This document shows positions 1 to 8,510 of a stretch of 64,000 nt of DNA, in pieces. The stretch spans positions 1 through 64,000 of the forward strand of contig JAGBXO010000011.1 of NCBI GenBank assembly GCA_017629245.1, written 5' to 3'. Origin of the DNA: Alphaproteobacteria bacterium. Lineage in GTDB: Bacteria; Pseudomonadota; Alphaproteobacteria; Rs-D84. The position numbers and the translations under genes are program-made. Numbering within the stretch: the stretch's first letter is position 1; each line of letters begins with the position of its first letter. The notes beneath the pieces were generated by a model. The model saw only the letters and a list, made by a program, of their open reading frames with translations. It was not told the origin of the DNA and did not search any database.

Positions 1-630
1 AGATATCGCAGGCGTATATTCATCATCACTGTAATCGGTGGCCAGACCGCCAATTTTCACGGTATATGTGCCAGATGTCGTGCCGTAATCATGGGTGTAT
101 GTGACCGCGTCCGTATTATCTTTCTTAATGGTTTCGGTTGTTCCATCCCCCCAATCAACATAGAATGTGCCCGACGCCCCCAGGTCAAAACCAAATTCTG
201 TTACTGTCGCAGAACCAATTAGATTATCATCATACAAACTCAAATCAATTGTTGCGATGAATTTATATTCGGGCGCGGGTTCGCCTGTTGTAGGATCACA
301 CGGCACAACCGCACATTCAAGACACTCAGACGCACCACCGGTTGAATATGTTCCATCCGGACACGACTGACACACATCTGTCGACGATGCACCGAGCGTA
401 TCTGAATATGTACCCGCAGGACAAGGATACTGAACCCCTGCTATGCAATATCCGCCATCTGCACACATTTGCACACTATCTTCACTACAAAACGCCCCAT
501 CCAAAACCACATTACCCTGCATCGGCACACCATTAACACACGACTGCGGCAAAGGCACAGAAAGCGCCCACGCATTCATGCCAGGCAACAATGCAAACAG
601 AAATAAAAAAATCAATCTTATACGACGCAA
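1..630 (-). CDS. Secreted Cys-rich protein with PKD-like segment, partial (C-terminus beyond the left edge)
   Basis: Reading the minus strand from 630 leftwards gives 210 uninterrupted codons that run off the window. The start is a TTG with a strong G-rich ribosome site (GGGGAAGGGG, 7 bases upstream). A signal peptide follows (RRIRLIFLFLFALLPG, then NAWA before mature ALSVPLP). Residues about 30-105 hold paired-cysteine units of the type CPAGTYS...CQSCPDGTYS, like GCC2/GCC3-type Cys-rich domains. Residues about 120-200 look like a PKD-type beta domain (VDWGDGT, then THDYGTTSGTYTVKI). This suggests an envelope or surface protein. It resembles the Cys-rich proteins at 13.5-17.1 kb in cysteine spacing but has its own C-terminal part. 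Function is unknown. Confidence 0.75.
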   Translation of the reverse strand, partial: MRRIRLIFLFLFALLPGMNAWALSVPLPQSCVNGVPMQGNVVLDGAFCSEDSVQMCADGGYCIAGVQYPCPAGTYSDTLGASSTDVCQSCPDGTYSTGGASECLECAVVPCDPTTGEPAPEYKFIATIDLSLYDDNLIGSATVTEFGFDLGASGTFYVDWGDGTTETIKKDNTDAVTYTHDYGTTSGTYTVKIGGLATDYSDDEYTPAIS

Positions 631-653
631 AATTGTTCCCCTTCCCCGAACAC

Positions 654-770
654 AAAGAAAAACCACCAGAAAATTCAGGTGGTCAGGAGGTTGAAGACAA
701 TTTATTGGAATTGTGCTGCTTATTCAATATATTCACAAGCCCTCCTGACCAAGTGGGATTGATCAGGAGA
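654..770 (-). promoter_or_regulatory. Leader with mutually exclusive hairpins (attenuator-like) before the Cys-rich gene
   Basis: On the minus strand ACCACC (683-678) pairs with GGTGGT (667-662), followed by TTTTTCTTT: an intrinsic terminator 23 bases before the TTG start. Its 5' arm is also part of CCTCCTGACCA (690-680), the exact complement of TGGTCAGGAGG (751-741). That segment can instead pair with CTCCTGA (769-763). The three pairings exclude each other, as in terminator, antiterminator and anti-antiterminator arrangements. The pairing is seen in the sequence; the regulatory role and ligand are inferred or unknown. Confidence 0.5.
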
Positions 771-779
771 ATATCGTCA

Positions 780-872
780 GAATAATAAAAACAGCGCATA
801 CATGCGCCACAGATTCTTATTCCGACGCCAACAAACGGGTCTTCACACCCCATCATGGCAACCCGCCATGAC
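780..872 (-). ncRNA. Candidate small RNA or upstream leader segment
   Basis: A sigma70-like promoter reads leftwards (TTGACA at 908-903, about 18 bases, TAAAAT at 884-879). The predicted start near 871 coincides with a perfect 7-bp hairpin, TCATGGC/GCCATGA (871-865 with 859-853). A GGGT/ACCC hairpin follows, and then GCGCATGTATGCGC (807-794) with TGTTTTTATTATT, an intrinsic terminator. This gives a compact transcript of about 90 bases. It may be a free sRNA or the first part of the Cys-rich gene leader. A 57-codon ORF (856-683) crosses the region, but the RNA structure seems the better explanation. Confidence 0.4.
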
Positions 873-875
873 AGA

Positions 876-908
876 ACTATTTTAATAAAGTTAAGAAATA
901 AATGTCAA
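876..908 (-). promoter_or_regulatory. Sigma70-like promoter, leftward
   Basis: TTGACA (908-903) and TAAAAT (884-879), spacing 18 bases. It drives the candidate small RNA/leader and probably the Cys-rich gene. The remaining 909-1088 holds only an imperfect inverted repeat (1028-1035 with 1050-1059), without a T tract. Confidence 0.5.
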
Positions 909-1088
909 TCATAAAAACAAAGGAATCCAACAAATAGATAGTTCTTCTTTTTATTGTGTTTTTTCCGCGAAAAACAAAAGGTTTGTTTAGTATTTTGAAA
1001 TGGTTATTTGGTGTACATTGCGCACGGTTAGTGGTCCCTACCCCACCGCACCACACTAAACTATTGTTTATCTGTGATTTTGCAGAAA

Positions 1089-1685
1089 TTACCGTTGTTT
1101 TTGCAGTTGGTCAATGTGTGCCATTAATCGTGGGTCATAAATTCCGTCAATTGGGCGCAAAATATAATCTATGCGCAGGTTTTCGCGTGTAAAATCCCCG
1201 GGATTACATGTGTTTAATGTACGAACCGTTGCATCATTTGGCATGTTTGCGCGGGAATTTACAGTATTTATATGATTGACCGGCGGCAGAAAATATGCCA
1301 CACGAAAATTATATTGCGCATCCAGCCCATGTCGTTTAAACCAATCCTTTAATTGGCGGGCATAGCGCGGTTCGATAACATCATAAATCAAATTCTGACC
1401 CAGATGGTCGAAAATCTCAGATTCTGGGATACCGTACATCCATTTTTTTTCGCCCGGCGTCCAAACATGCCGGTTCACCCACAGATGCGTTGCCAATGGA
1501 GTGTTATTAAAATAGGATTCATCACGAAAAAAATACGGATCGCCTTCGCTTTCGCCGGCGCGCATTGGGCGCGTGGTGGCAGAACGCAGATTATAAAACA
1601 GTCCCGCAGGCAATGTGTTTTTGATAAAATATGTTTTTCCACTGCCCGATATGCCATTACAAAACAAAAGCGTCTTCTTGTCCAT
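1089..1685 (-). CDS. Guanylate-kinase-like P-loop protein
   Basis: The protein begins MDKKTLLFCNGISGSGKTYF, with a P-loop GISGSGKT at about residues 10-17. Residues about 35-55 read SATTRPMRAGESEGDPYFF, matching the guanylate kinase signature SATTRxxRxGExxGxDYxF. The middle and C-terminal parts diverge from true Gmk: the region carrying the second GMP-binding signature is not recognisable. A guanylate kinase paralogue acting on another substrate is possible. I start at the second ATG because AAAGGG lies 7 bases upstream; the ATG at 1703 has no ribosome site. It follows the unknown gene ending at 1719, probably in the rpoD transcription unit. Confidence 0.55.
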   Translation of the reverse strand: MDKKTLLFCNGISGSGKTYFIKNTLPAGLFYNLRSATTRPMRAGESEGDPYFFRDESYFNNTPLATHLWVNRHVWTPGEKKWMYGIPESEIFDHLGQNLIYDVIEPRYARQLKDWFKRHGLDAQYNFRVAYFLPPVNHINTVNSRANMPNDATVRTLNTCNPGDFTRENLRIDYILRPIDGIYDPRLMAHIDQLQKQR

Positions 1686-1718
1686 TTCAATACCCTTTTT
1701 CATAAAGAAAATCAGCCA

Positions 1719-2117
1719 TTACAGCTGATTCCCTTGAACCTTGCGTAACCATTCTTGTTCCAGTGATGCATAATTAGTCTTGTCCCCGCTTTTGGCGTTT
1801 GTCTGATATTTAGAAAACATTTGTCGGGCCAGTTCTGTATGTTCAGGTCTAATAATAACATCTGACATAAGGCCATCCCTGGCAATAATAGATGCCTTGA
1901 TTCCACCATGATACAATACATTCGACAATAAATTCAATGTATCCAAACGCTGTGACACATCGGTTGTTGTATGCGAAAACACAAATGCACAGGAAGTTCC
2001 ATCTTGATATTGCGGATCAAAAAACCATTGATTACGATTTGGCAAACGATCAAGCTGATCATATAGTGTCATTAAATCCTGTATTTTCTGATTCGCTGAA
2101 TTTAACTTATTATTCAT
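1719..2117 (-). CDS. Hypothetical protein, 132 aa
   Basis: Not recognised. It is a soluble protein without signal peptide or membrane segment. The N-terminal 30 residues look helical (MNNKLNSANQKIQDLMTLYD). It lies 15 bases downstream of rpoD on the same strand with a good AGGAGTAGGC-type ribosome site, so it is probably co-transcribed with rpoD. Confidence 0.7.
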   Translation of the reverse strand: MNNKLNSANQKIQDLMTLYDQLDRLPNRNQWFFDPQYQDGTSCAFVFSHTTTDVSQRLDTLNLLSNVLYHGGIKASIIARDGLMSDVIIRPEHTELARQMFSKYQTNAKSGDKTNYASLEQEWLRKVQGNQL

Positions 2118-2132
2118 GCCTACTCCTTTCTT

Positions 2133-4214
2133 TTAATCCTCTAGGAAACTGCGTAATTTTCGTGCACGAGTTGGATGTTTCAACTTGTTCAGTGCCTTTT
2201 GTTCAATCTGGCGGATACGTTCACGTGTTACGCCAATGTATTCACCAACCTCTTCCAATGTGCTGGTCTTGTTAGTAGACATACCAAAACGCTGGCGCAG
2301 GACGGTTTCTTCCTTGGGGTCTAATTCAGACAAAATCTGGGTCACAATCTTGCGCAGATTCTTTTGCGCGGCAGATGTAAATGGATTCTTGGCAGTTTCA
2401 TCTGCGATAATTTCAATGCGCGAACTGTCGTCTTCGGTGCCAACAGGGGCTTCTAATGATATTGGTTTCAGATTTACCTTCATTGCCTTGTGAATCTTGT
2501 CAACCGGCAGATAAATAATCTTGGACAATTCTTCGGCGGTTGGTTGACGGCCGTATTTGTGCATAAACTGGCGCGAAGCGCGCTGAATCTTGTGAATGTT
2601 ATCAATCATATGCACAGGAATGCGGATTGTACGCGCCTGGTCGGCAATACTGCGTGAAATGCCCTGCTGAATCCAATTTGTTGCATAGGTCGAGAATTTG
2701 TTTCCCAAACGATAGTCAAATTTATCAACCGCCTTCATCAAACCAATATTTCCATCTTGGACCAAGTCCGAGAAGTCCAATCCCAGACCACGATTGCTGG
2801 ATTTTTTTGCAAATTTGATAACCAGACGCAAGTTAGCTTCAATCATTTCACGTTTGGCACGGGCAGCCTCGGTCTGGCCACGGCGTACCAGCTCAACAAC
2901 CTTTTTATATTCGGCCGTAGGTTGACCTGTTTCAGCGGTGATTGCGGTGATATCTTCTTGGATTTTCAAAATATCTGGTTCATGCTTTTTCACAAAGCCT
3001 GTCCAGGCTGCATTTTTATGCTTAGCCAGTTTTTTTACCCAATTGCGGTTAATTTCATTTCCAACATATTCCGCCAGAAAATCTTCGCGTTTAATCTTGT
3101 TCGCCATTGCAAGACGCAATAATTTCCCTTCCAGCCCCATTAACAACTGGTCACGCTTGGTTAACTGTTCCAGAATTTCAGCAATTCTGTCGTCGTTCAG
3201 ACGAATCTTGCTGACATGTTCGAATAATTCCAGGCGCATTTTGGTGTATTTCTTTTCTAGCGCTGTATCAGGCGTGTCAGATGACAACAAATTGTCCAGA
3301 CGTTTGGCCTGAAGTTTTTGCATGCTGTTAAAAATCTTTTTGATTTTTGCAAATAATTCCAAAACCATTGGCATCAGTGATTCTTCCATCACAGGAATTG
3401 GAACACCAGATGTGCCACGTGGCGTATCTTCTTTTTTTATACCGTCTTCGTCATCCAATTCTTCTTCGTCTTCATCTTCGGTTTCGACACTGTCGGTCAA
3501 ATCATCCAGGTCATCATCGTCTAGTTCATCAACATGTTCAACACCCTTGGATTTCAAAGCTTCGGACAATGCTGCCAGATTCTTTTGTTCAGAATCACTG
3601 GAATACATAACTTCTAAATTCACGATGTAACGCAGGCGAATTTCTTCATTTAATAATTGCTGATACCAATCCAACATTGCTTGGATTGTCATAGGACTTT
3701 CGCACAGGCCATATACCATCAGGCGCGATGCCGCCTCAATCCGTTGGGCGATTGCAACTTCGCCAGCAGCAGTCAATAATTGAACCGTACCAATCTGCTT
3801 CAAATACGATTGAACAGAATCTTGAACACCCAGAACCAGCGAGCCAGTCTGGCTGCGTTCCAGCTGTTTTGCATAATGTTCATAGTCGTCATCGTTTACA
3901 TCAACCTGTTCTGCGTCCGCATTTAACAGGTTGCGTGTTTTATCGCGCGACTCTTCGTCTTCGTCAGTGCCATAATAACGATTTAAATCCTGGGGATAAT
4001 TGTCAATTTCCAGGATTTCCAGTCCCAAGTCCTGTTGAAAAAAATCCAGAACTTCATCATGTTCTTCGGCCGGAACTTCGTCCGCTTCGGTTGCGGCATC
4101 AAAATCCATGCGCGACATATAGCCAACTTCGCTCGCGCTGGTTGCCAATTTCTGTAAGTTCTCTGGTAAAGACTCAATCAAAAGTCTTGTTGCCTCGTCC
4201 AGTTTTTTAGCCAT
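2133..4214 (-). CDS. rpoD: RNA polymerase primary sigma factor RpoD (sigma70)
   Basis: Housekeeping sigma factor, 693 aa. Region 2 lies at about residues 455-530 ([20 protein letters not shown], then [20 protein letters not shown]). Region 3 follows. Region 4 with its helix-turn-helix is near the C-terminus ([20 protein letters not shown]). The nonconserved region between 1.2 and 2 contains a strongly acidic insert at about residues 230-265, rich in Asp/Glu runs. The promoters in this window (TTGACA/TTGCAA and TATAAT) fit recognition by this factor. It lies directly downstream of trcR on the same strand, 40 bases apart. Confidence 0.97.
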   Translation of the reverse strand: MAKKLDEATRLLIESLPENLQKLATSASEVGYMSRMDFDAATEADEVPAEEHDEVLDFFQQDLGLEILEIDNYPQDLNRYYGTDEDEESRDKTRNLLNADAEQVDVNDDDYEHYAKQLERSQTGSLVLGVQDSVQSYLKQIGTVQLLTAAGEVAIAQRIEAASRLMVYGLCESPMTIQAMLDWYQQLLNEEIRLRYIVNLEVMYSSDSEQKNLAALSEALKSKGVEHVDELDDDDLDDLTDSVETEDEDEEELDDEDGIKKEDTPRGTSGVPIPVMEESLMPMVLELFAKIKKIFNSMQKLQAKRLDNLLSSDTPDTALEKKYTKMRLELFEHVSKIRLNDDRIAEILEQLTKRDQLLMGLEGKLLRLAMANKIKREDFLAEYVGNEINRNWVKKLAKHKNAAWTGFVKKHEPDILKIQEDITAITAETGQPTAEYKKVVELVRRGQTEAARAKREMIEANLRLVIKFAKKSSNRGLGLDFSDLVQDGNIGLMKAVDKFDYRLGNKFSTYATNWIQQGISRSIADQARTIRIPVHMIDNIHKIQRASRQFMHKYGRQPTAEELSKIIYLPVDKIHKAMKVNLKPISLEAPVGTEDDSSRIEIIADETAKNPFTSAAQKNLRKIVTQILSELDPKEETVLRQRFGMSTNKTSTLEEVGEYIGVTRERIRQIEQKALNKLKHPTRARKLRSFLED

Positions 4215-4254
4215 TAATAACCTGCTTGCAATATTAAAGTGTTAATGGGATATA

Positions 4255-4809
4255 TTATTTTTTCTTGCTTTTCTTTTTTGGGGCAGACGCCATTTTCTGC
4301 GCCTTGGCCACAGCATCATGAATTGCAGATTCCGATACCAACCCTAAAACAATTGGACTTTGAATCTGAATAAGAGAATATGACGCATGTGTTTTATTTC
4401 GAACAGACGCAACCGTTGTATTAGTACTGCGCATCAGGCGCGCAACCTGGCCATCTGTTAAATCTGGATAGTTCTTGACAATCCACAAAATACCCCCCAA
4501 ACGATTTTGACGATGTAATTTTGGCGTATAGCCAACGCCACGTTTATTCTGTTTCTGCTGCGCATCAACAATTTCTTTGCGCAAAGTCAAGCGCGCGGTT
4601 GGGTCTGCTTCGCATTTTGCGATATCTTCACGCGTAACCTGGCCACTTAAAATTGGATTCAAGGGTTGAATTTTATATGTTTCTGCATCAGCGATACTTT
4701 TCACTTCCAATTCGTGCAACCCGCAGAATTCCGAGATTTGTTCGAATGTCAACGCAGTGTTTTCAATTAACCACAGTGCAGTTGATTTTGGCATATATGG
4801 ATAGTTCAT
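4255..4809 (-). CDS. trcR: TrcR-family (DUF1013) cell-cycle transcriptional regulator
   Basis: 184 aa matching the alphaproteobacterial DUF1013/TrcR family from end to end: a start of the type MPKSTALWLIENTALTFEQI, a central YTPKLHRQNRLGGILWIVKN, and RSTNTTVASVRNKTHASYSL. The family is confined to Alphaproteobacteria and its members are annotated as cell-cycle transcription regulators. The C-terminus is a Lys-rich tail (PKKKSKKK). The ribosome site is AGAGGAAA. A perfect 10-bp inverted repeat lies just upstream. Position immediately before rpoD suggests co-transcription. Confidence 0.85.
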   Translation of the reverse strand: MNYPYMPKSTALWLIENTALTFEQISEFCGLHELEVKSIADAETYKIQPLNPILSGQVTREDIAKCEADPTARLTLRKEIVDAQQKQNKRGVGYTPKLHRQNRLGGILWIVKNYPDLTDGQVARLMRSTNTTVASVRNKTHASYSLIQIQSPIVLGLVSESAIHDAVAKAQKMASAPKKKSKKK

Positions 4810-4832
4810 GGAAATTTCCTCTATTGTTAACG

Positions 4833-4860
4833 TGGGGCAATATACACTAATATTGCCCCA
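4833..4860. repeat. Perfect 10-bp inverted repeat upstream of trcR
   Basis: TGGGGCAATA (4833-4842) and TATTGCCCCA (4851-4860) are exact inverse complements separated by 8 bases. There is no T tract on either side, so it is a weak terminator candidate for the gene ending at 4878. Its place 24 bases before the trcR start fits an operator or a leader hairpin. Confidence 0.6.
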
Positions 4861-4877
4861 ATTTCAACAGTTTTTTG

Positions 4878-6338
4878 TTATTTTTTAGAAAAAACATGCG
4901 CCCCCATGTAATTAAACATCGCATTAACCGCATTACATTCTTCCAGATAGTTACTTTGCGCCAGCATAGTCGCCATCGCATCCATTTCTTGATCCGTCAA
5001 TGAATATATGTCTTTATCAAGCTCATCTCCGCCAGCAGATTGTTTTGACAACTGATTTGCAGGGACACCCCATGTCTCTTTACTTGGTATCTGCTTAGCA
5101 AAAGCGTCTGTCAATTTCATAAAAGATATAATAAATCGGTACTGTTTTGCACCCATAATAAAAGAATCCAGACTGTCCGACCTTAGATACAGTTCTGAAA
5201 ATCCGTTGTTATCAACAAATTGTAATGTACCACAGGGATTGGTTTTGCCAAAGTGCCTTAACAAGGTTGGCACACATTGATTTATACCCGTCTTATGTTC
5301 AATATCTGCAGCGTTCAACAAATCACTGTCGCGCCTTTTTTTATCTATGATTTTAACCAACGAATATGGCGCACCGGAAAACTCGCGCAATTTTATATTG
5401 TAAAACGAAGCAAAATCTATACAGTAGTCTATGACCTGAGTAATGTCATTCTTGCGGTGTCCTGGGTACATACGTTCAAATACAGCAACTTTTTCTGGGC
5501 TAAGTGTTGTTGGGTCCGCAAAAAATGTTTTCAACACTGAATTTTTTAACATTGCATTATTATCTCTTTGGACCCATCCCAGGAAATCATCAAGATTGCC
5601 AACAGGCAGATACACATAACCATTATTATTACGAATAAAATTGATTGATTTCTTTGTGCCAGATGCCCAGTATTGCTTTAATAACCCGTCCCCCAATCCT
5701 GGCGCCTTGATATATCTTTCTATGTCGGCACCATTTAACAACCTGCCTTCGCCGTGCGATTTTTCCAGATATTTTATAAAATCTGCAGATTCCTGTCGGT
5801 CATAAACCGTTAATCCATTTGAAATACAATAATCCATCATATATCGCATACAATCATTCACGGTTCGAAGTATTATATTTGCATCATTTTTCCACGGTCG
5901 AACATTTGTTATCTTATATATCTTTGCGTTTAACCGATCACGTAAAAGCGCCTGATAAAAAAGCGGTTTATATTTTGTTTGTAATAACATTGAAGAATCT
6001 GGACATGTAATAACACCGCGCCCAACGTGTGCTAATAAATTACAAGCGTTAAGAATACCGTACTCTTTATCTAAATCATGCTCACTTAATAAAGCCCCTT
6101 CGGCATATTTTTTGCATATGTATTTCGTAAATCCGATACCATCCAGGTGAGCCTTTCTGTCATTTGGCAAACGTAAATTATAATACCCTGCAAAATTTAA
6201 AATATAATCCAACAAATCTTCTTTGTTTTTTATTTCAGGACGTCTTTTTGTAAAATACACGCGATCAAAATCAGCAATGTTATGCTCTGCTCGCAGTCTT
6301 TCTCCAAAAAGTATTTTTAATATTTCTTTGTGTAACAT
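4878..6338 (-). CDS. Unknown protein with three internal repeats, 486 aa
   Basis: Not recognised. Three diverged repeats of about 70 residues are visible near residues 40-110, 155-225 and 300-365. Each has a helix with an aromatic/hydrophobic pattern (LLDYILNFAGYYNL; NDCMRYMMDYCISNGL; VIDYCIDFASFYNI) and later LL-(S/N)-x-x-D-(L/I)-(D/E) (LLSEHDLDKEYG; LLNGADIERYI; LLNAADIEHKTG). No signal peptide or transmembrane segment. The ATG at 6338 has GAGG 10 bases upstream; a TTG at 6347 is an alternative. Possibly an alpha-helical scaffold or nucleic-acid-binding repeat, but no function can be assigned. Confidence 0.75.
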   Translation of the reverse strand: MLHKEILKILFGERLRAEHNIADFDRVYFTKRRPEIKNKEDLLDYILNFAGYYNLRLPNDRKAHLDGIGFTKYICKKYAEGALLSEHDLDKEYGILNACNLLAHVGRGVITCPDSSMLLQTKYKPLFYQALLRDRLNAKIYKITNVRPWKNDANIILRTVNDCMRYMMDYCISNGLTVYDRQESADFIKYLEKSHGEGRLLNGADIERYIKAPGLGDGLLKQYWASGTKKSINFIRNNNGYVYLPVGNLDDFLGWVQRDNNAMLKNSVLKTFFADPTTLSPEKVAVFERMYPGHRKNDITQVIDYCIDFASFYNIKLREFSGAPYSLVKIIDKKRRDSDLLNAADIEHKTGINQCVPTLLRHFGKTNPCGTLQFVDNNGFSELYLRSDSLDSFIMGAKQYRFIISFMKLTDAFAKQIPSKETWGVPANQLSKQSAGGDELDKDIYSLTDQEMDAMATMLAQSNYLEECNAVNAMFNYMGAHVFSKK

Positions 6339-6392
6339 GTTTGACAAGCCTCTTCTCTACACAAAGATACAACACATAATAATATTTTGTCA

Positions 6393-6431
6393 ATAAAAAT
6401 TTCCCCCCATCTTCTTGTTGATGCGGGGGGG
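6393..6431 (-). terminator. Intrinsic terminator of cysS
   Basis: A C-run stem with GCATC pairs with GATGGGGGG and is followed by AAATTTTTATT on the minus strand, just after the cysS stop. Confidence 0.8.
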
Positions 6432-6445
6432 GCACTTTTGTTACT

Positions 6446-7870
6446 TTATGCCTTTTTGACGATTTTATAACCGTCTTTTCCGTCCAAAACAGTCCAGCCA
6501 GCGGCATCGATTTCGGCACGCAGGCTATCTGCCGTTGCCCAGTCTTTGTTCGCCTTGGCGGCCAGTCTTTGTTCTGCTAACTCAACAATTTCTGACGGTG
6601 CACTTTCGCGTTCCAGCGCAATCAATTTTTTTGCACGGTCAATAAATTGCAGCCCCAACAGTTCATCAATAAAACGAACCAATGCTAACTTGGTCGCATT
6701 ATCAATATCATTTGATTTAATAAATTCTTGCAACAGAACCAAAACCGATGCAGTTTTCAGATTATCAGACATGGCTGCCACCATATCATCATGCCATTTG
6801 TTATATATTTCCTGATTTATTGCCTGACCCTCTGCACCCATAAGGTCTGCAACACGACGAACCAGGTTTGTATAACTTTTTGCAGTAGCGTCCATCGTTT
6901 CCCATGAAAACGCCAACTGGGACTGATAGTGCCCCATAGCAACAAAATAGCGATATACCATTGGATCATAACCACGGGTACGCACAGCATCCATCCCCAG
7001 GAACTCACCCTTGGACTTGGCCATTTTTTCACCAGATTTATCAAGTAAGAAACTGTAATGCAACCATGTGTTTACCCACGGCGCGCCAGTAATCGGTTCG
7101 CTTTGCGCAATTTCATTTGCATGATGAACGCGTGATAAATCTTCGCCACCGGTATGAATATCAAAATGATTACCCAGTAACTTCATACTCATTGCACTGC
7201 ATTCTGCGTGCCAACCAGGAAAACCAACGCCCCACGGGCTGTCCCATTCCATTTGACGTTTAGCGTCTTTTGGAGAATATTTCCATAACGCAAAGTCTGT
7301 TGGATTACGTTTAGCGTCGTTGAAGTCAACGCGCGCCCCTGCCCGATTACCAGATAATGTTCCGCCGGTCAATGCGCCATATGCCGCAAATTTTGCTGTA
7401 TCATAATATATACCATCCCCTGGTATCTCATATGTAAAGCCCAGCTCTTCCAGCTTTTGAACCAGTTCAATTTGTTCGGTGATATAATCTGTTGCATGAG
7501 GCATTACTGTTGGCGCAATCATATTCAAATCATTAAAGTCGCGCAAAAATTCGTCTTTATAGAATTTTGCAATATCCCAGACAGATTTGTTTTCGCGCGC
7601 TGCGCCCTTTTCCATTTTGTCTTCGCCAGAATCGTCTTCATCATTGGTCAAATGCCCAACATCTGTTATGTTCATAACATGGCGCACTTCATAATTGTTC
7701 GCCAGAAACATACGTTTTAGAAAATCATTATGCAAAAATGTGCGCAGATTGCCCAGGTGTGTGTAATGATAAACCGTTGGACCACATGAATAAAAACCAA
7801 CTTTGCCGGGCTGTAATGGGATAAATTCTTCTAGGCGGCGGGTCAATGTATTATATAATTTTATCGTCAT
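6446..7870 (-). CDS. cysS: Cysteinyl-tRNA synthetase
   Basis: Class I aminoacyl-tRNA synthetase charging tRNA-Cys, 474 aa (usual about 460). Zinc ligands and the HIGH motif appear as YSCGPTVYHYTHLGNLRTF at about residues 27-45. HAECSAM and GGEDLSRVHHANEIAQSE supply the other zinc-site residues; SRV replaces the more usual IFP. The KMSKS loop is GEKMAKSKG at about residue 276. The ribosome site AGGAAAG precedes the start. It is a single gene with its own terminator. Confidence 0.96.
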   Translation of the reverse strand: MTIKLYNTLTRRLEEFIPLQPGKVGFYSCGPTVYHYTHLGNLRTFLHNDFLKRMFLANNYEVRHVMNITDVGHLTNDEDDSGEDKMEKGAARENKSVWDIAKFYKDEFLRDFNDLNMIAPTVMPHATDYITEQIELVQKLEELGFTYEIPGDGIYYDTAKFAAYGALTGGTLSGNRAGARVDFNDAKRNPTDFALWKYSPKDAKRQMEWDSPWGVGFPGWHAECSAMSMKLLGNHFDIHTGGEDLSRVHHANEIAQSEPITGAPWVNTWLHYSFLLDKSGEKMAKSKGEFLGMDAVRTRGYDPMVYRYFVAMGHYQSQLAFSWETMDATAKSYTNLVRRVADLMGAEGQAINQEIYNKWHDDMVAAMSDNLKTASVLVLLQEFIKSNDIDNATKLALVRFIDELLGLQFIDRAKKLIALERESAPSEIVELAEQRLAAKANKDWATADSLRAEIDAAGWTVLDGKDGYKIVKKA

Positions 7871-8034
7871 GTTATGCTTTCCTTTGTCGGTTTATTTATT
7901 TGAAATTTTAGTGATTGTGTATTCTGTGTGCAAACAGATTATGTTCGCAAAATGTGCAAATTAACAACAACAGTAAAAATTAATAAAACGAATTGTCATT
8001 ACGGTTTGACTATGCCATTTTTTGACCAAAAAAG

Positions 8035-8490
8035 TCAAGCGGACTTTTTAGCACGGCGCAACACAAAAAAATCACGCAGCATTTGTGCAGACACATCTGC
8101 AAATTCTGGCAATTGGTGTACGCACGGTTTCCACAGGTGTGGGTCTGTTTCATATATGCGGGAATTAGATGTTATTCCACCGCCCTTGACATCGGTTGCG
8201 GCGAAATAAATATTATTGATGCGCGCGAATGATATTGCCGTCGCACACATTGCACACGGTTCCAATGTCACATAAATATCACAGCCGTCCAGAAATTTTG
8301 TGCCTAATTTTTTGCATGCACGATTAATCGCGACAATTTCTGCGTGCAGGGTTGGGTTCTTTTTCAATTGCACCTGATTTTCGCCACGCGCAATAACCAC
8401 ACCGTCACGAACAATAACGGCACCAATTGGTACATCGTCGTGTGCAAATGCGCGCCGGGCGCAAGTAAGGGCTTGATTCATAAATTTCAT
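8035..8490 (-). CDS. tadA: tRNA-specific adenosine deaminase TadA
   Basis: Zinc deaminase making inosine at position 34 of tRNA-Arg(ACG). The catalytic HAEIVAI and PCAMCATA motifs are present, and the start MKFMNQALTCARRAFAHDDV is typical. A longer upstream ATG (8517) would overlap the divergent rsmD start, so I use 8490; no clear ribosome site precedes it. A TATACA-like box is only a few bases upstream. The 164 bases between this gene and cysS hold no gene; TTGAC/GTCAA arms around 8027-8045 are the only structure seen. Confidence 0.93.
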   Translation of the reverse strand: MKFMNQALTCARRAFAHDDVPIGAVIVRDGVVIARGENQVQLKKNPTLHAEIVAINRACKKLGTKFLDGCDIYVTLEPCAMCATAISFARINNIYFAATDVKGGGITSNSRIYETDPHLWKPCVHQLPEFADVSAQMLRDFFVLRRAKKSA

Positions 8491-8491
8491 G

Positions 8492-8510
8492 TTGTATACT
8501 TTAACGCATG
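8492..8510. promoter_or_regulatory. Shared divergent start region of tadA and rsmD
   Basis: TATACT (8494-8499) lies 8 bases before the rsmD ATG with no ribosome site, suggesting a leaderless rsmD mRNA. The complementary strand reads AGTATACA close to the tadA start. Only 17 bases separate the two start codons. Confidence 0.4.

Noticed and set aside
683-856. 57-codon minus-strand ORF in the Cys-rich leader
   Set aside because: It spans a T-tailed hairpin and the competing arms; RNA structure explains the region better. Translation cannot be excluded.
1028-1059. Inverted repeat downstream of the guanylate-kinase-like gene as a terminator
   Set aside because: The arms are imperfect (two extra bases), the loop is long and no T run follows on the minus strand.
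3322-3630. Ser-rich plus-strand frame inside rpoD
   Set aside because: It is the antisense of the Asp/Glu-rich stretch of rpoD; rpoD is certain.
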